The notes: generated by a model not told the origin, from the letters alone. Positions 1-8,675 are shown, counted from the stretch's first letter. The stretch is DNA of 64,000 bases from Fructobacillus fructosus KCTC 3544 (GCF_001438695.1 NZ_JQBH01000004.1:10787-74786); one strand, 5' to 3'. Numbers and translations are program-made.

Positions 1-420
1 GCCGGCACAAAATTAAGTACTACTATGCCCATGCCTATTCGCCGTATGAAAGAGGCACCAACGAGAACTTTAATCGCACACTAAGAGAGTATTTCCCAAA
101 GAAAACCAATTTCGGCCATGTAAAGCCCTCAGAGCTCAAAAAAGTCTTGTTGAGTATCAATACTCGTCCGATGGCTTTACATGGCTTTAAAACGCGTCTG
201 AGTGCCTTTAAACGACATCTCAGCTATCAAAAACTACAGTTAAGTTGGATAACGTAAAAATAAGCTTCATCAAAAGATGTACTTGGCTATCAAAATAGGC
301 AGGCTTTTTTGGTGACCACAAATTTTTTTAAAACATAAAAAAGCTGATATAATCAGCTTTATCGAGGATTTATCCCGATTGATTTCTTAAACTGTTGCAT
401 TAGGGGTTGACAAATGCCGT
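1..420 (+). mobile_element. 3' part of an IS30-family insertion sequence, cut by the window edge
   Basis: The window opens inside a transposase gene of IS30 type, followed by a non-coding tail. A short hairpin (AAGCTGAT-ATA-ATCAGCTT, about 340-359) lies after the gene. A terminal-looking stretch (AACTGTTGCATTAGGGGTTGAC, in part) lies near 390-415 and resembles the GTTGCA-containing ends of IS30 relatives. The true right end cannot be fixed without the left inverted repeat, so the end coordinate is approximate. The element borders the AT-rich defence island. Confidence 0.5.
3..257 (+). CDS. IS30-family transposase, C-terminal fragment
   Basis: The open frame runs from the window edge to TAA at 255-257 and gives 84 residues. 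It contains the typical end of an IS30-type DDE integrase core: YSPYERGTNENFNRTLREYF, then FPKKTNF, then INTRPMALHGFKTRLSAF. The E in RGTNENFN corresponds to the third catalytic acid of the DDE triad, which is a family fact. The first two acids and the helix-turn-helix would lie upstream of the window. The protein would cut and join the ends of its own IS. Whether the copy is intact cannot be judged here. Confidence 0.85.
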   Translation, partial: RHKIKYYYAHAYSPYERGTNENFNRTLREYFPKKTNFGHVKPSELKKVLLSINTRPMALHGFKTRLSAFKRHLSYQKLQLSWIT

Positions 421-566
421 GCATATGTTACTTTCGATAATATATATTATGTAAAGTATTGTGATAAACATGATACGAAAATAATTATGCTAAAAATAAT
501 AACGATATGATATATTAATCTTGTAATAGCTGTGAACAATATCAAAAGACATAATGAGGAATGCAA
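258..566. other. AT-rich intergenic stretch after the IS element
   Basis: About 300 bases with no convincing gene. The stretch holds the IS tail and hairpin noted above and then very AT-rich DNA (420-540) with several TATAAT-like hexamers, probably the promoter region of the PIN-like gene. No single -35/-10 pair stands out. A ribosome site GAGGA lies at 556-560. Confidence 0.5.
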
Positions 567-1732
567 ATGTGTAGTAAAGATTTTAAGAGTTATTTTTATC
601 CCTTCTTGATTAATAAGTTTGAATCAAAGTTTTTAGAGGATGAAGAGACTTTAATTGTTCCAGATACAAATTACTTACTCGCAATACTTAGTTTACCTGA
701 TGAATATGGTAGTCAGTATCTTAAAGCATTGAAAGATATTAATATATATGTACCTTATATAGTTGCACTCGAGTTTAATTTTAATAAATATAGAATCAAA
801 TTTGACAAAATAAAAAAATAGAAGAGTTACAAAAAAATAAATTAATAAAACAAACTATTAATCAGGAAATAAAAAAATTAGCAGTTATTTTAGAAAAAGG
901 ACAACATAAGAGAGTTCTTTCTTTAACTAATAAATATCTAGATGAATTAACTAACGAATTTGGTTCTGAAACTAAAGACAAACTACAATCTTTATATATT
1001 ACTAAATTTGATAAATTAGTAGAATTGATTAATCCTTATATAGGTGAAAAACCAACTCAAGAAGAAATTAATCAAATTCAGGAAAAAGGAAAAGAAAGAT
1101 ATAAATATAAGCTTGCTCCTGGATTTAACGATGAACAGAAAGGTGAAGCACGCCGCTATTTTGATTCATTACATTATGAGCAAAAATATGGTGATCTTTT
1201 GATTTGGGAAGACATTAAAAAGAAAGCCAAAGATACTAAAATAAAAAAAGTTATATTTGTTACTGATGATGGGACTTCTCATGAAAAAAATGATTTAATT
1301 TTTAATGGAATGGGTCCGAGAATTAATATGATTGATGAATTATGTCGAGAATCAGAAGCAGAATTTTATATTTTAAGTAATAACAATTTTGTTCAATATC
1401 GCAATGGAACAAAGGTTCCCTCCATTAAAAATGAACTTTCAACACAGTCAGATCGTCTAAATATTTATTGGGATAACAAAAGAAAAATAGATGAAAATAA
1501 AATAAATATTTTAAATATTACAGAGGAAATTAGGAATTTAACATTTGCATCGATGTCATCCGTCATTTCTCCTTCAGATGCAACTACTAGATATAATTAT
1601 TTAACTAGTGAAAAAGATTCTCTTATTGAGAAAAATAAATATTTAGATTCACAAAATAGTTACTTAAAACAAATGTTTGAAACACAATACGGAATAGATA
1701 TCGAAGATACTCTGCCTGATAATGAATGGTAA
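567..1732 (+). CDS. PIN-like nuclease domain protein (PIN_8/DUF4935 type), split by a -1 frameshift at an A7 tract
   Basis: Two abutting frames encode one protein of about 388 residues if the reading frame shifts by -1 near 812-818. The first frame (567-821) carries VPDTNYLL, the first acid of a PIN nuclease, and VALEF. The second frame is open from 806 to 1732 and carries VIFVTDDG, the late Asp pair, then ESEAEFYILSNNNFVQ and a C-terminal coiled-coil-like segment. This order (DTN, E, VTDD, then an E-rich helix) is that of PIN-like domains often found in phage-defence and toxin contexts; such proteins are predicted RNases. The junction reads A-AAA-AAA-TAG in the zero frame, a textbook slippery heptamer abutting a stop. 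It may be programmed frameshifting, transcriptional slippage or a plain inactivating indel. ATG 567 is preferred to 561 because GAGGA lies six bases upstream. Base content is far more AT-rich than the later housekeeping genes, which suggests transfer. Confidence 0.62.
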
Positions 1733-1803
1733 ATTTAACCGTTAAATTGATGATCTATTTCTTAAATTCATGATATATTTCGCTAGATATGTTTTGAACT
1801 ATT

Positions 1804-3129
1804 TCACCCCATCATTCTAACAACAAACTTTTTCTCCTTTTTCTTCATCTTCATCACAAAATCTTCATAAGACGTCGCATTGTCAGGTATTATTAACCCA
1901 CACTTCGTTACCATAATATCTCTATGAGGCTGGACATCATTCTCATACGTCACTCCTTGATTCAACTTCAACTGTAATGAATCATCACCATTCTGATCAG
2001 GATACAAGAAATAACCTTTGTGTGCATCAAATCTGAACATATAAGCTAAGACTTGCAAATAGTCACGATTTCCAATATTGTGCATTGGTTTGTATTTAGC
2101 ATCTGCGATGATTCGATTGTCAGTATCTTTACTGATGAAATCTGGATAAATTAAGCCAACCTTGCTATTTTTTGTAGAGAATAGCCACTGGGCGCCGTTT
2201 CCGCCTTTATTCATTGGGTGATAGAACTTATCTTGGATAAGCGAGTTGACATATTCTTCCCATAGCCATGCGCCATCAAAGAGAATGCCATGGACCTGTT
2301 TCATACCAGAGCCAATCTGATGTTTTTCATGTTGTAAGATCATAATGCAGAGTCGTTGCAGTGATCGATACTCATGATAAAAAGCATGTGTGATTGGCTT
2401 TTTCTTATTTATCTGAATAATCTTGATTTTTTCTTGAGGAGAATAATTTTTAGTTGTATCAACTATTGAATCAACTTCTTTTTTAACTTTTTTCATCAAA
2501 GTCTTGCCATAGGCCTGATGTTTTATAAACTCAATGGTATGACGGATAAGTTCCATTAAATAATTATCGTATGAAAACTCACGTTTGCTATAGGCGACTT
2601 TGCCAAGAAAAGGCGTATTCTCTTTGATGTGGCGTGGAATATCAATCTTTCCCTTGATGTTCGAATCGTTATAGTTGTTATTGATATATGTCTTAAATAC
2701 ACCCTTTCTCATTGCTGATTTTAGGTAGATCGGGAACAGAAAGACAAGTAAGTTGAATAGCTGATTTTCCTGGTTGGCACTTGTATTTAGGTCCAGTATA
2801 TTTGGAAAATCCATTACTATTTCCAGCATATATTGTAAAAAATAATCTTGTTCGTTAGTGCTGAATCTTGATTCAATAACTAGTTGATCGTCTCCATATC
2901 CAAGAAAACCCATTACATTACTTGTTTTATAATAATTATCCTTACTTTTGATAATCATTTGTTCTCTTGTAATGTCTTCAGCATCTTTTATTAAATCTGG
3001 GAAAACAAAGATACCTTCTTTTTCAAGTTGGCCCAGAGTTTTATCACTAACTCGGTTAACTAGGCTAGAAATGGGGACGAAAGCTTCTTTCAACAACGAT
3101 GCATTATCTTTAACCCTCAACGTTTTCAT
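1804..3129 (-). CDS. mcrC: McrC-like nuclease subunit of a type IV McrBC restriction system
   Basis: The product is about 441 residues and has the McrBC 5-methylcytosine restriction layout. The N-terminal half is a McrB-interacting region. The C-terminal half has a PD-(D/E)xK nuclease core seen as LIYPDFISKDTDNRIIADAKYKP, with Asp of YPD and the D-A-K triad as predicted metal ligands. McrC joins McrB rings and cuts DNA that carries modified cytosines. The gene overlaps the end of mcrB, so the two are translationally coupled. ATG 3129 is chosen because GGTGA lies just upstream; a GTG at 3138 is also in frame. It converges with the PIN-like gene. Target specificity cannot be told from sequence. 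Confidence 0.9.
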   Translation of the reverse strand: MKTLRVKDNASLLKEAFVPISSLVNRVSDKTLGQLEKEGIFVFPDLIKDAEDITREQMIIKSKDNYYKTSNVMGFLGYGDDQLVIESRFSTNEQDYFLQYMLEIVMDFPNILDLNTSANQENQLFNLLVFLFPIYLKSAMRKGVFKTYINNNYNDSNIKGKIDIPRHIKENTPFLGKVAYSKREFSYDNYLMELIRHTIEFIKHQAYGKTLMKKVKKEVDSIVDTTKNYSPQEKIKIIQINKKKPITHAFYHEYRSLQRLCIMILQHEKHQIGSGMKQVHGILFDGAWLWEEYVNSLIQDKFYHPMNKGGNGAQWLFSTKNSKVGLIYPDFISKDTDNRIIADAKYKPMHNIGNRDYLQVLAYMFRFDAHKGYFLYPDQNGDDSLQLKLNQGVTYENDVQPHRDIMVTKCGLIIPDNATSYEDFVMKMKKKEKKFVVRMMG

Positions 3130-4942
3130 AGACATCACCAGTTATTGAGGAGTAGCCGTATGCTCGTGCAAACCGTTTTAAGATACCCTCTTCGTCATAC
3201 ATGCCACGGACGTAGTCTTGTAGTAAAGGAAGTAGATAGTCTTCCCATAATTGATCAAAAGTCAGAGCTTTCAACTTCAAGAAATAGGATGCACCAATGA
3301 AGTAATTTTCATTTAAATCATCGACTGTTGATATTTCGTTATATAGGGCTTCCATCCGATTAATGGCTTCTTCTTTTAATTCTTCACCTAAACTATTCAA
3401 CATTTCTAATCGGTCTTCGGCCTTAATTTCAATGAAACGGAATCGACGGCGCATGGCAAAATCAAAACTATCAACCGAACGATCAATATCGTTCATGGTT
3501 CCGATAATATAGACATTCTTAGGAATTGAAAACTTCTTTTCCGGATTTTCATGAAGGCTGGCATATTGAGTCGAGACTTCGCCGGCTGTACCACGATAGC
3601 CAGGGTCAATTGAAAAGAACAGTTCCCCAAGGACTTTTGAGATTTCAGCACGATTAATTTCGTCGATGATGAAGATAAAGGGTTTCTCGCCTTCTTGCTC
3701 AATCTTTGTTTGGGGAGAAGTGATTTTTTGTGCTTTTATTTCTTTAAAAATCGCTAAATCATAAGAGTACGCTTGGGTACCATGTGTCTTTCCAAAGAAG
3801 TCGGTCAATTCTTTACGCTTATTAAAATCTGTTCCAGATTCTAACATTAATAGCAGTTCGACTTTGTTAAGCTTCAACTCGTTAATGGTTGTATTGTCAG
3901 GAATCGCTATATAAATATAAGCTTCGTCAAAAGCAGTTATATAGAATCTGTTACCACTAGCAATCTTTAATTGATCAACGCCAAGATCTATTCTTGAAAG
4001 ATACTCATCTAAAATATCTTTAGCTGAGGTCTCTTTTTCCAGCGTATCGATACTTTTATCGGCATTTTCAATGTTTTTCTGCGCTTTTTTTACAAATTTA
4101 GTAAAAATACCATCTTCCAATTGGAAATTCATGGTGCCGTTATCGTTTATTCTTGGTCGTAATCCTTCAACAAAGTCAGAATAATCGTAACTTGGATGAA
4201 ATTGAACAAATTCTACTTGTTTCTTCTGCTCATCGGTAAGTGAATCATAGTCGTTAACGTGCCCTTCACTAATAATGTCCGCTGCGATTTCTTTGGCCAT
4301 ATATGATTTTCCAGTTCCTGGAGCGCCTCGGAAAATAACATTTTTCGATTCAAGGAGTGTTTGTGAGAAGGCGTTTAAGTAATAGAGGCGATCATTTTCA
4401 GGTTCATTAAGTTCATTTTCGATGTATTCTTCGTTTGACTTGACGCGTTTGTATGTCAAAATGAATTTGTCACCCGCTTGTCCGAAACGTTTCAGACACT
4501 CTTGTACAAAAATCAGTGTTGAGAAAATATTCCAACAGTACAAAACCATGAGGTTTCTGTCAGCACAGGTATATGTTACGGATCTAAAATCGTTATCGTA
4601 TTCATTGAATGCTTCTTTACTTGGAAAAATTCCACGAATGATTTCAGATGATAACGAGTAGCGGCAAATTGGAAAATTTTTCTTCTCTTGTGGTGATAAT
4701 GCTTCTAATTGCTTTTCATAAATTTGGCAGGTAAGGCGCGGAATTTTCTGAATTGAAACCTGGTGTTCACCCTTTTCTCTTTGCCGTTCAATCTTTTCGT
4801 CATCATGGTTGATAAATACAATATCTATCGGACCATAGGCATCACCTAGACGTAGATTATTCATCGTAAATTCTGGATCAGTTGAGATAATGTTTTCCGA
4901 CGTTATTATCATCTCGAATTCTTTTTGTTTTTGATCCGTCAT
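3110..4942 (-). CDS. mcrB: McrB-like AAA+ GTPase of a type IV restriction system
   Basis: The 610-residue protein has a poorly conserved N-terminal half (about 1-190), probably the DNA-recognition part. The AAA+ motor follows: GAPGTGKS (Walker A, residues 206-213), FIFIIDEINRAEISK (Walker B), and GTMNDIDRSVDSFDFAMRRRFRF (sensor 1 and arginine region). NxxD in GTMNDID is the McrB-type GTP specificity signature by family knowledge. McrB rings bind methylated DNA and translocate with GTP, and McrC cuts. ATG 4942 follows GGAGAGAGAAGG. The N-terminal region is not the EVE or DUF3578 sequence that I could name with confidence, so the modified base recognised is unknown. Confidence 0.9.
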   Translation of the reverse strand: MTDQKQKEFEMIITSENIISTDPEFTMNNLRLGDAYGPIDIVFINHDDEKIERQREKGEHQVSIQKIPRLTCQIYEKQLEALSPQEKKNFPICRYSLSSEIIRGIFPSKEAFNEYDNDFRSVTYTCADRNLMVLYCWNIFSTLIFVQECLKRFGQAGDKFILTYKRVKSNEEYIENELNEPENDRLYYLNAFSQTLLESKNVIFRGAPGTGKSYMAKEIAADIISEGHVNDYDSLTDEQKKQVEFVQFHPSYDYSDFVEGLRPRINDNGTMNFQLEDGIFTKFVKKAQKNIENADKSIDTLEKETSAKDILDEYLSRIDLGVDQLKIASGNRFYITAFDEAYIYIAIPDNTTINELKLNKVELLLMLESGTDFNKRKELTDFFGKTHGTQAYSYDLAIFKEIKAQKITSPQTKIEQEGEKPFIFIIDEINRAEISKVLGELFFSIDPGYRGTAGEVSTQYASLHENPEKKFSIPKNVYIIGTMNDIDRSVDSFDFAMRRRFRFIEIKAEDRLEMLNSLGEELKEEAINRMEALYNEISTVDDLNENYFIGASYFLKLKALTFDQLWEDYLLPLLQDYVRGMYDEEGILKRFARAYGYSSITGDVYENVEG

Positions 4943-5004
4943 ATCCTTCTCTCTCCAGTTTAATCGATTTTATTTATAATTTGAGTATTCTCAATCAGTA
5001 TACC

Positions 5005-5047
5005 AAAAAAGGACGTTCACCGTACTCATACGATAATCGTCCTTTTT
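5005..5047 (-). terminator. Rho-independent terminator between the hypothetical operon and mcrBC
   Basis: AAAAAAGGACG is matched by CGTCCTTTTT across a loop of about 22 bases, with T-runs on both strands. It probably ends the three-gene operon at 5083-6160 before the mcrBC promoter. Confidence 0.7.
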
Positions 5048-5082
5048 GTTTTAAATCTACTTATACTTCACCCACACACTTT

Positions 5083-5214
5083 TCAATGAAAAATGTTGAA
5101 TTTGTTAGCGTTGTACATTGTGATAGTACTTGCTGAATTTTCTTTTACAGATAAGTATTCTTTTCTAAATTCAGGATTCTTCATTTCATTGTTAATGATT
5201 TGACTAATCTTCAT
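5083..5214 (-). CDS. 43-residue ORF resembling the N-terminus of an XRE/HigA-type antitoxin (truncated)
   Basis: ATG at 5214-5212 and TGA at 5085-5083 give a 43-residue peptide beginning MKISQIINNEMKNPEFRKEY. The pattern of a short amphipathic helix plus DPEF-like motif recalls the start of small HTH antitoxins that regulate toxin-antitoxin operons. The helix-turn-helix itself is absent, so this looks like a stub or remnant. It follows the 114-residue gene by 20 bases with GTGGGA upstream and is probably cotranscribed. It could instead be a genuine small protein. Confidence 0.4.
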   Translation of the reverse strand: MKISQIINNEMKNPEFRKEYLSVKENSASTITMYNANKFNIFH

Positions 5215-5234
5215 TATGTTCCCACCATTGCTTT

Positions 5235-5579
5235 TTACTCTTCCATTTCATCCCATAGTGGAGAATGATAATCAATAGTCGGTATTGTGTCAGGCTTAAC
5301 AGCCAGCCGATTATATTCAACAACCGCATCCAAACGATCTAAAAAGTCTGCGGCAGCTTCTTTAAAAGAATCATAAGTTTTTTGTGATCTTTCAAAATCA
5401 ACAAACCAAGCTCGTTCATTTGTACAACTGACAAAATATTGATTATTGTCGAGAAGATCAATCCGAACCTCATAAATATTTCTACCAGGTGAAAAAATAC
5501 TGTAATGAAGATTATCGTGATTGTATCCTCGTTCATTAACAATTTTTTCTAGCCACTCTCGTTCTTCATTAATATTCAT
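5235..5579 (-). CDS. Hypothetical protein, 114 residues
   Basis: I do not recognise a family. The protein is acidic and soluble, with no signal peptide or membrane segment. It has alternating strand-like segments (NIYEVRIDLLDNNQYFVSCTNERAWFVDF) followed by a helix (YDSFKEAAADFLDRLDAV). Small alpha/beta proteins of this kind are often immunity or antitoxin proteins, but nothing here proves that. It overlaps the upstream 194-residue gene by four bases (ATGA), which points to translational coupling and a joint role. The codon use is AT-rich like the rest of the island. Confidence 0.65.
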   Translation of the reverse strand: MNINEEREWLEKIVNERGYNHDNLHYSIFSPGRNIYEVRIDLLDNNQYFVSCTNERAWFVDFERSQKTYDSFKEAAADFLDRLDAVVEYNRLAVKPDTIPTIDYHSPLWDEMEE

Positions 5580-6160
5580 TCGATTTCCTCTATTAAGCCA
5601 AGTTTCTTTAGAATTTCCGCAACCTCTGCTTCTTTTTCTGGATTAATACCAGCGTTTGTCATGATTTGATGAGTGGTACCATCTACATCTTCTAAAAATC
5701 CCATTGCTTTTAACCAACTGACGCTAATTGGTGTAACTATTTGTCGAGCATCAGGATTGCTACCATCATAGCCGAATGCGGGACCAATACGTCCTTCAAC
5801 TATTTTCTCGTTTAAAAGTCCTTCAACTGTTGTATGCCAACGCTTTGCAGTAATTGAAAATTCATATTTTTCTTTATCAGACAGACGTTCATATGCTTTT
5901 TTCATTGTTTCATTATTAATAAGGTCCTTAACAAGGTATTGGTGATATTCCTGTGTTTCCTTAGGATATGGTAATCCACGTTGTTCGTATGGTACGTTGT
6001 TCTCTGTATCTGAGAAAAAACAACCATTATCAACCTCATTCTTGAAGTAATAACGATCGAGTATCGTATTTCGATGATAATAGCGATTAATCATATCCAT
6101 TAAGTAATCTGCTGCTTCTGCTGTTTCTTTTTCTTTTTTTCGTTTACGTCTAAAAAACAT
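5576..6160 (-). CDS. Hypothetical protein, 194 residues
   Basis: No family is recognised. The N-terminus is strongly basic (FFRRKRKKEKE), and the rest is a charged, probably helical protein with aromatic patches (DMINRYYHRNTILDRYYFKN) and a C-terminal helical part ending EILKKLGLIEEIE. No membrane span or signal peptide is seen. ATG 6160 is chosen because GGGGAG lies eight bases upstream; a GTG at 6166 is too close to it. A TATAAT at about 6195 suggests its own promoter. It is the first gene of a three-gene operon within the defence island, so a defence or toxin-antitoxin role is possible but unproven. Confidence 0.65.
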   Translation of the reverse strand: MFFRRKRKKEKETAEAADYLMDMINRYYHRNTILDRYYFKNEVDNGCFFSDTENNVPYEQRGLPYPKETQEYHQYLVKDLINNETMKKAYERLSDKEKYEFSITAKRWHTTVEGLLNEKIVEGRIGPAFGYDGSNPDARQIVTPISVSWLKAMGFLEDVDGTTHQIMTNAGINPEKEAEVAEILKKLGLIEEIE

Positions 6161-6244
6161 ACTCACTTCTCCCCTTCACTTCTTGAACAAATTATAACAT
6201 GGTGAATTACTAAAGAAGCCAGACGAATATACCTAATAACAATC

Positions 6245-6958
6245 TCAATACCTCCTCTGTTTCACCGCCTGATGAACAAAGTTAATTAACGTTAGAAAGT
6301 CAAAGACTGGCAAATCAGTCTTTTCCTGCACGGCTTTGGCGTATGGGGGCAGATCGGAGCATTCGAGTAAAATGGCGCCGATACTTGGGTCGCTGTCAAC
6401 TGTTTCCTTGGCCAGGTCAGATAAAGCTCGTTCGAGGGCTTCGTTGTCGAGTGGCTTCTTGCCGTAGCGGATTGGAGCGAACTCTTCCAATTGGTTAACG
6501 TCAACTAGCACGTAGCGATTGGTGTTGGTGTTTCCGGCTGCGGCAAGTGCGTGTTGGATGTTTTCGCCGTTGGCAGCGAAAACAGCGATTTTTTGATTGG
6601 GTGCTAGTGAGTTTTCAATCAGAGGTACTTGTAACAGACTTGATGTGAAGACTGGAATGTTCACGGCTTCTTTGAGCAAGTTCTGAAAGTTGGCAAAGAA
6701 ACCACAAGCGCCGATGATGGCTCGAACTCCGCTGGCTTCGAGTTTTTGAGCGGCAGCGACAATGGTTTCGTTTAGTGATTCGTCGCCCTGAAAAAGTAAT
6801 TCCAGGTCAATATCGACAACTTCGTAAAGAACGGGATAGTCGAAAGTCTCAGCGTTGGCGACGTTGCCGAGCGTCTTCTCGTAATCGAGATTGGGTGCAA
6901 GAATGCCGATGGTGTACCCGGCAAATGGATGGCGGTTGTGGTTTTGCTTGATAGTCAT
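6245..6958 (-). CDS. Aspartate/glutamate racemase family protein
   Basis: The 237-residue protein has the two pseudo-symmetric halves of the Asp/Glu/hydantoin racemase superfamily, with one cysteine in each: IGACGFFANF and LLECSDLPPYA. The paired Cys act as acid and base in racemases of this fold. The sequence is not MurI-like, and the substrate is unknown; amino-acid racemisation or a related isomerase/decarboxylase activity is likely. It is a single gene controlled by a T-box leader, so its product is tied to supply of one amino acid. ATG 6958 has GGGG upstream. Confidence 0.8.
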   Translation of the reverse strand: MTIKQNHNRHPFAGYTIGILAPNLDYEKTLGNVANAETFDYPVLYEVVDIDLELLFQGDESLNETIVAAAQKLEASGVRAIIGACGFFANFQNLLKEAVNIPVFTSSLLQVPLIENSLAPNQKIAVFAANGENIQHALAAAGNTNTNRYVLVDVNQLEEFAPIRYGKKPLDNEALERALSDLAKETVDSDPSIGAILLECSDLPPYAKAVQEKTDLPVFDFLTLINFVHQAVKQRRY

Positions 6959-6998
6959 ATAAGACCCCTTTCAGATGCTTTGCTTCGTTTTAGGGTAA

Positions 6999-7268
6999 TA
7001 AAAAAGTCCCGTAGTCAAAAGACTACGGGACGAATAAAATCGTGTTACCACCCTGAATTCTAACCAGCATCACTGCTGGTTACTCGATAGGTACGTCCAT
7101 GAAGAGATACCCTGACGCGATAACGGGCGCACCCGGTGCTGGCTAACGAATTGCTCACCAGCGCGAAGAACTCAAGGACCATGTTCAAAAACTTAGGATC
7201 GTCAACTTGCACCAGACGTTGACTCGCTGTGGAACCGCCGTTTTTTACTCTTCCTGTCGATGTTCGGT
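6999..7268 (-). promoter_or_regulatory. T-box riboswitch leader with terminator, upstream of the racemase-family gene
   Basis: Read on the minus strand, the leader has the T-box sequence AGGGTGGTAACACG (7054-7041). It has a strong terminator with an 11-bp stem, GTCCCGTAGTC/GACTACGGGAC (7006-7031), followed by a T-run. Stem I is visible: AGAGTA on the 5' side (loop E/AGUA), an apical GGTG, and an upper helix AAAAAC/GTTTTT. The 3' side of the specifier loop reads GAACATGG, so the codon is probably ATG (Met) or AAC (Asn). Uncharged cognate tRNA would favour antitermination. Confidence 0.85.
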
Positions 7269-7275
7269 TACCAAA

Positions 7276-7304
7276 AGAATAGCAGTCCTCTGTTTGAATG
7301 TCAA
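7276..7304 (-). promoter_or_regulatory. Promoter of the T-box leader
   Basis: On the minus strand TTGACA (7304-7299) and TATTCT (7281-7276) are separated by exactly 17 bases. A transcript starting near 7268 begins just ahead of stem I of the T-box, which supports both calls. Confidence 0.75.
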
Positions 7305-7539
7305 TAAAAGTCAACGAGAAACGACGCCCCAACTTTCTTTAGTTCATTTGTACTAGCCATAGTTAATCGGTCCCCTCGCATGTCATTGTATATGAGTACC
7401 AAAATTAAGATAAGAACTGGTATATACTCTAGTGATTTTAAATATATGCTTTTATAAAACAAAAAAACGAACATTATCAATTGAATCCATCTTAAATTAA
7501 GAATATTCAACTAAAAAATGCTTACTTAAGAGGGATTAT

Positions 7540-7681
7540 TTGTCTTTATCTGTTTAAAACCGTATATTAATACATGGGGTAACCGAAAAGGTTAAAAAAA
7601 CATATTTTTTTCAATGTGATGCGATGATTAATCGGAAAATCCCCTTTGGTTGTTGTAGCTCCCTGAAGGAATGGAGAAATT
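7540..7681 (+). promoter_or_regulatory. guaC promoter and leader
   Basis: TTGTCT (7540-7545), 17 bases, TATATT (7563-7568) forms a plausible promoter. The leader of about 105 bases contains a TAACC/GGTTA hairpin and a GGGG...CCCC pairing that brackets it, then GGAG before the ATG. No purine riboswitch consensus is present. The rest of the gap from 7310 to 7540 shows nothing else I can name. Confidence 0.45.
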
Positions 7682-8638
7682 ATGAAGACATTTGATTATG
7701 ACACAGTTCGACTTTTACCTAAAAAAAGCATTTTAAAAAGTCGAAGAGATGCAGATACAAGCGTTCAACTCGGTCAGCACACGTTTCGGATTCCAGTGAT
7801 GCCTGCCAATATGGAATCCGTCATTGATCAAAACCTAGCTGAGTGGTTATCCGCTCGTGGTTACTTTTATGTTATGCACCGTTTCAATCCGAACCAGCGC
7901 TTTGACTTCGTTCAATCAATGCAACAAAAAGGATTAATTGCATCAATCAGTCTTGGCATTACAGAGGAAGAATATGAATTAATTGACTTATTTAAATCAA
8001 AGAATATTATACCGGAATACATCACCATTGATGTTGCCCATGGTCACTCCGATTATGTCTTTCAAATGGTTGCTTACATCAAGAAAAAGTTGCCAGAAAC
8101 ATTCCTAATTGTTGGTAACATGGGGACGCCTGAAGCAATCGTCGAAGCAGAAGCGGCTGGAGCCGATGCAACAAAGGTTGGCATTGGCCCAGGGAAAGCA
8201 TGTATCACAAAGGATAAAACCGGCTTTGGGACCAATGGTTGGCAGCTTGCTGCCCTTTCTCAGTGTGCACAGGTTGCGACGAAACCGATTATTGCAGACG
8301 GCGGTATTCGTCATCACGGTGACATTGCTAAGTCGATTCGTTTTGGTGCAACCATGGTGATGATTGGTTCCATGTTTGCCGGTCATGATGAGACGCCAGG
8401 TGAAGTTATCGAAAAAAACGGCAAAGCCTATAAAGCCTACTACGGTTCTGCTTCAGCTCGTCAAAAGGGAAATGAACACAACGTTGAGGGTCAAAGCCTC
8501 TTAGTCGAATACAAAGGTCCCCTCGAAAAGACTTTAAAAGCCATGAAGGAAGACCTATCCTCTGCAATCTCATATGCTGGAGGAAAAAGTCTGACCAGCC
8601 TCAAAACGGTTGATTACGTCGTTTTAACGGATTACTAA
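7682..8638 (+). CDS. guaC: GMP reductase
   Basis: The 318-residue enzyme belongs to the IMPDH/GMP reductase family and lacks the CBS insert of IMPDH. It converts GMP to IMP with NADPH and release of ammonia, feeding guanine nucleotides back to adenine nucleotides. Visible landmarks are the start [18 protein letters not shown], the catalytic loop [11 protein letters not shown] with the active-site Cys, and the phosphate-binding segment [21 protein letters not shown]. The N-terminal and loop style is that of the shorter GuaC type of Gram-positive bacteria. GGAG lies upstream of ATG 7682. It converges with purB and sits in a purine interconversion cluster. Confidence 0.95.
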   Translation: MKTFDYDTVRLLPKKSILKSRRDADTSVQLGQHTFRIPVMPANMESVIDQNLAEWLSARGYFYVMHRFNPNQRFDFVQSMQQKGLIASISLGITEEEYELIDLFKSKNIIPEYITIDVAHGHSDYVFQMVAYIKKKLPETFLIVGNMGTPEAIVEAEAAGADATKVGIGPGKACITKDKTGFGTNGWQLAALSQCAQVATKPIIADGGIRHHGDIAKSIRFGATMVMIGSMFAGHDETPGEVIEKNGKAYKAYYGSASARQKGNEHNVEGQSLLVEYKGPLEKTLKAMKEDLSSAISYAGGKSLTSLKTVDYVVLTDY

Positions 8639-8640
8639 AC

Positions 8641-8675
8641 AAGAAAGCACCCGCTAATGCAGGTGCTTCTTTTTA
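8641..8675. terminator. Terminator between guaC and purB
   Basis: AAGCACC and GGTGCTT form a stem with a loop of about 10 bases, followed by TCTTTTT on the plus strand. It serves guaC and possibly purB, which converge here. Confidence 0.75.

Noticed and set aside
7060-7510. Minus-strand ORFs of 90 and 69 residues upstream of the racemase-family gene
   Set aside because: They lie inside the T-box leader and its upstream region, lack ribosome sites and have no protein-like pattern; the RNA structure explains the region.
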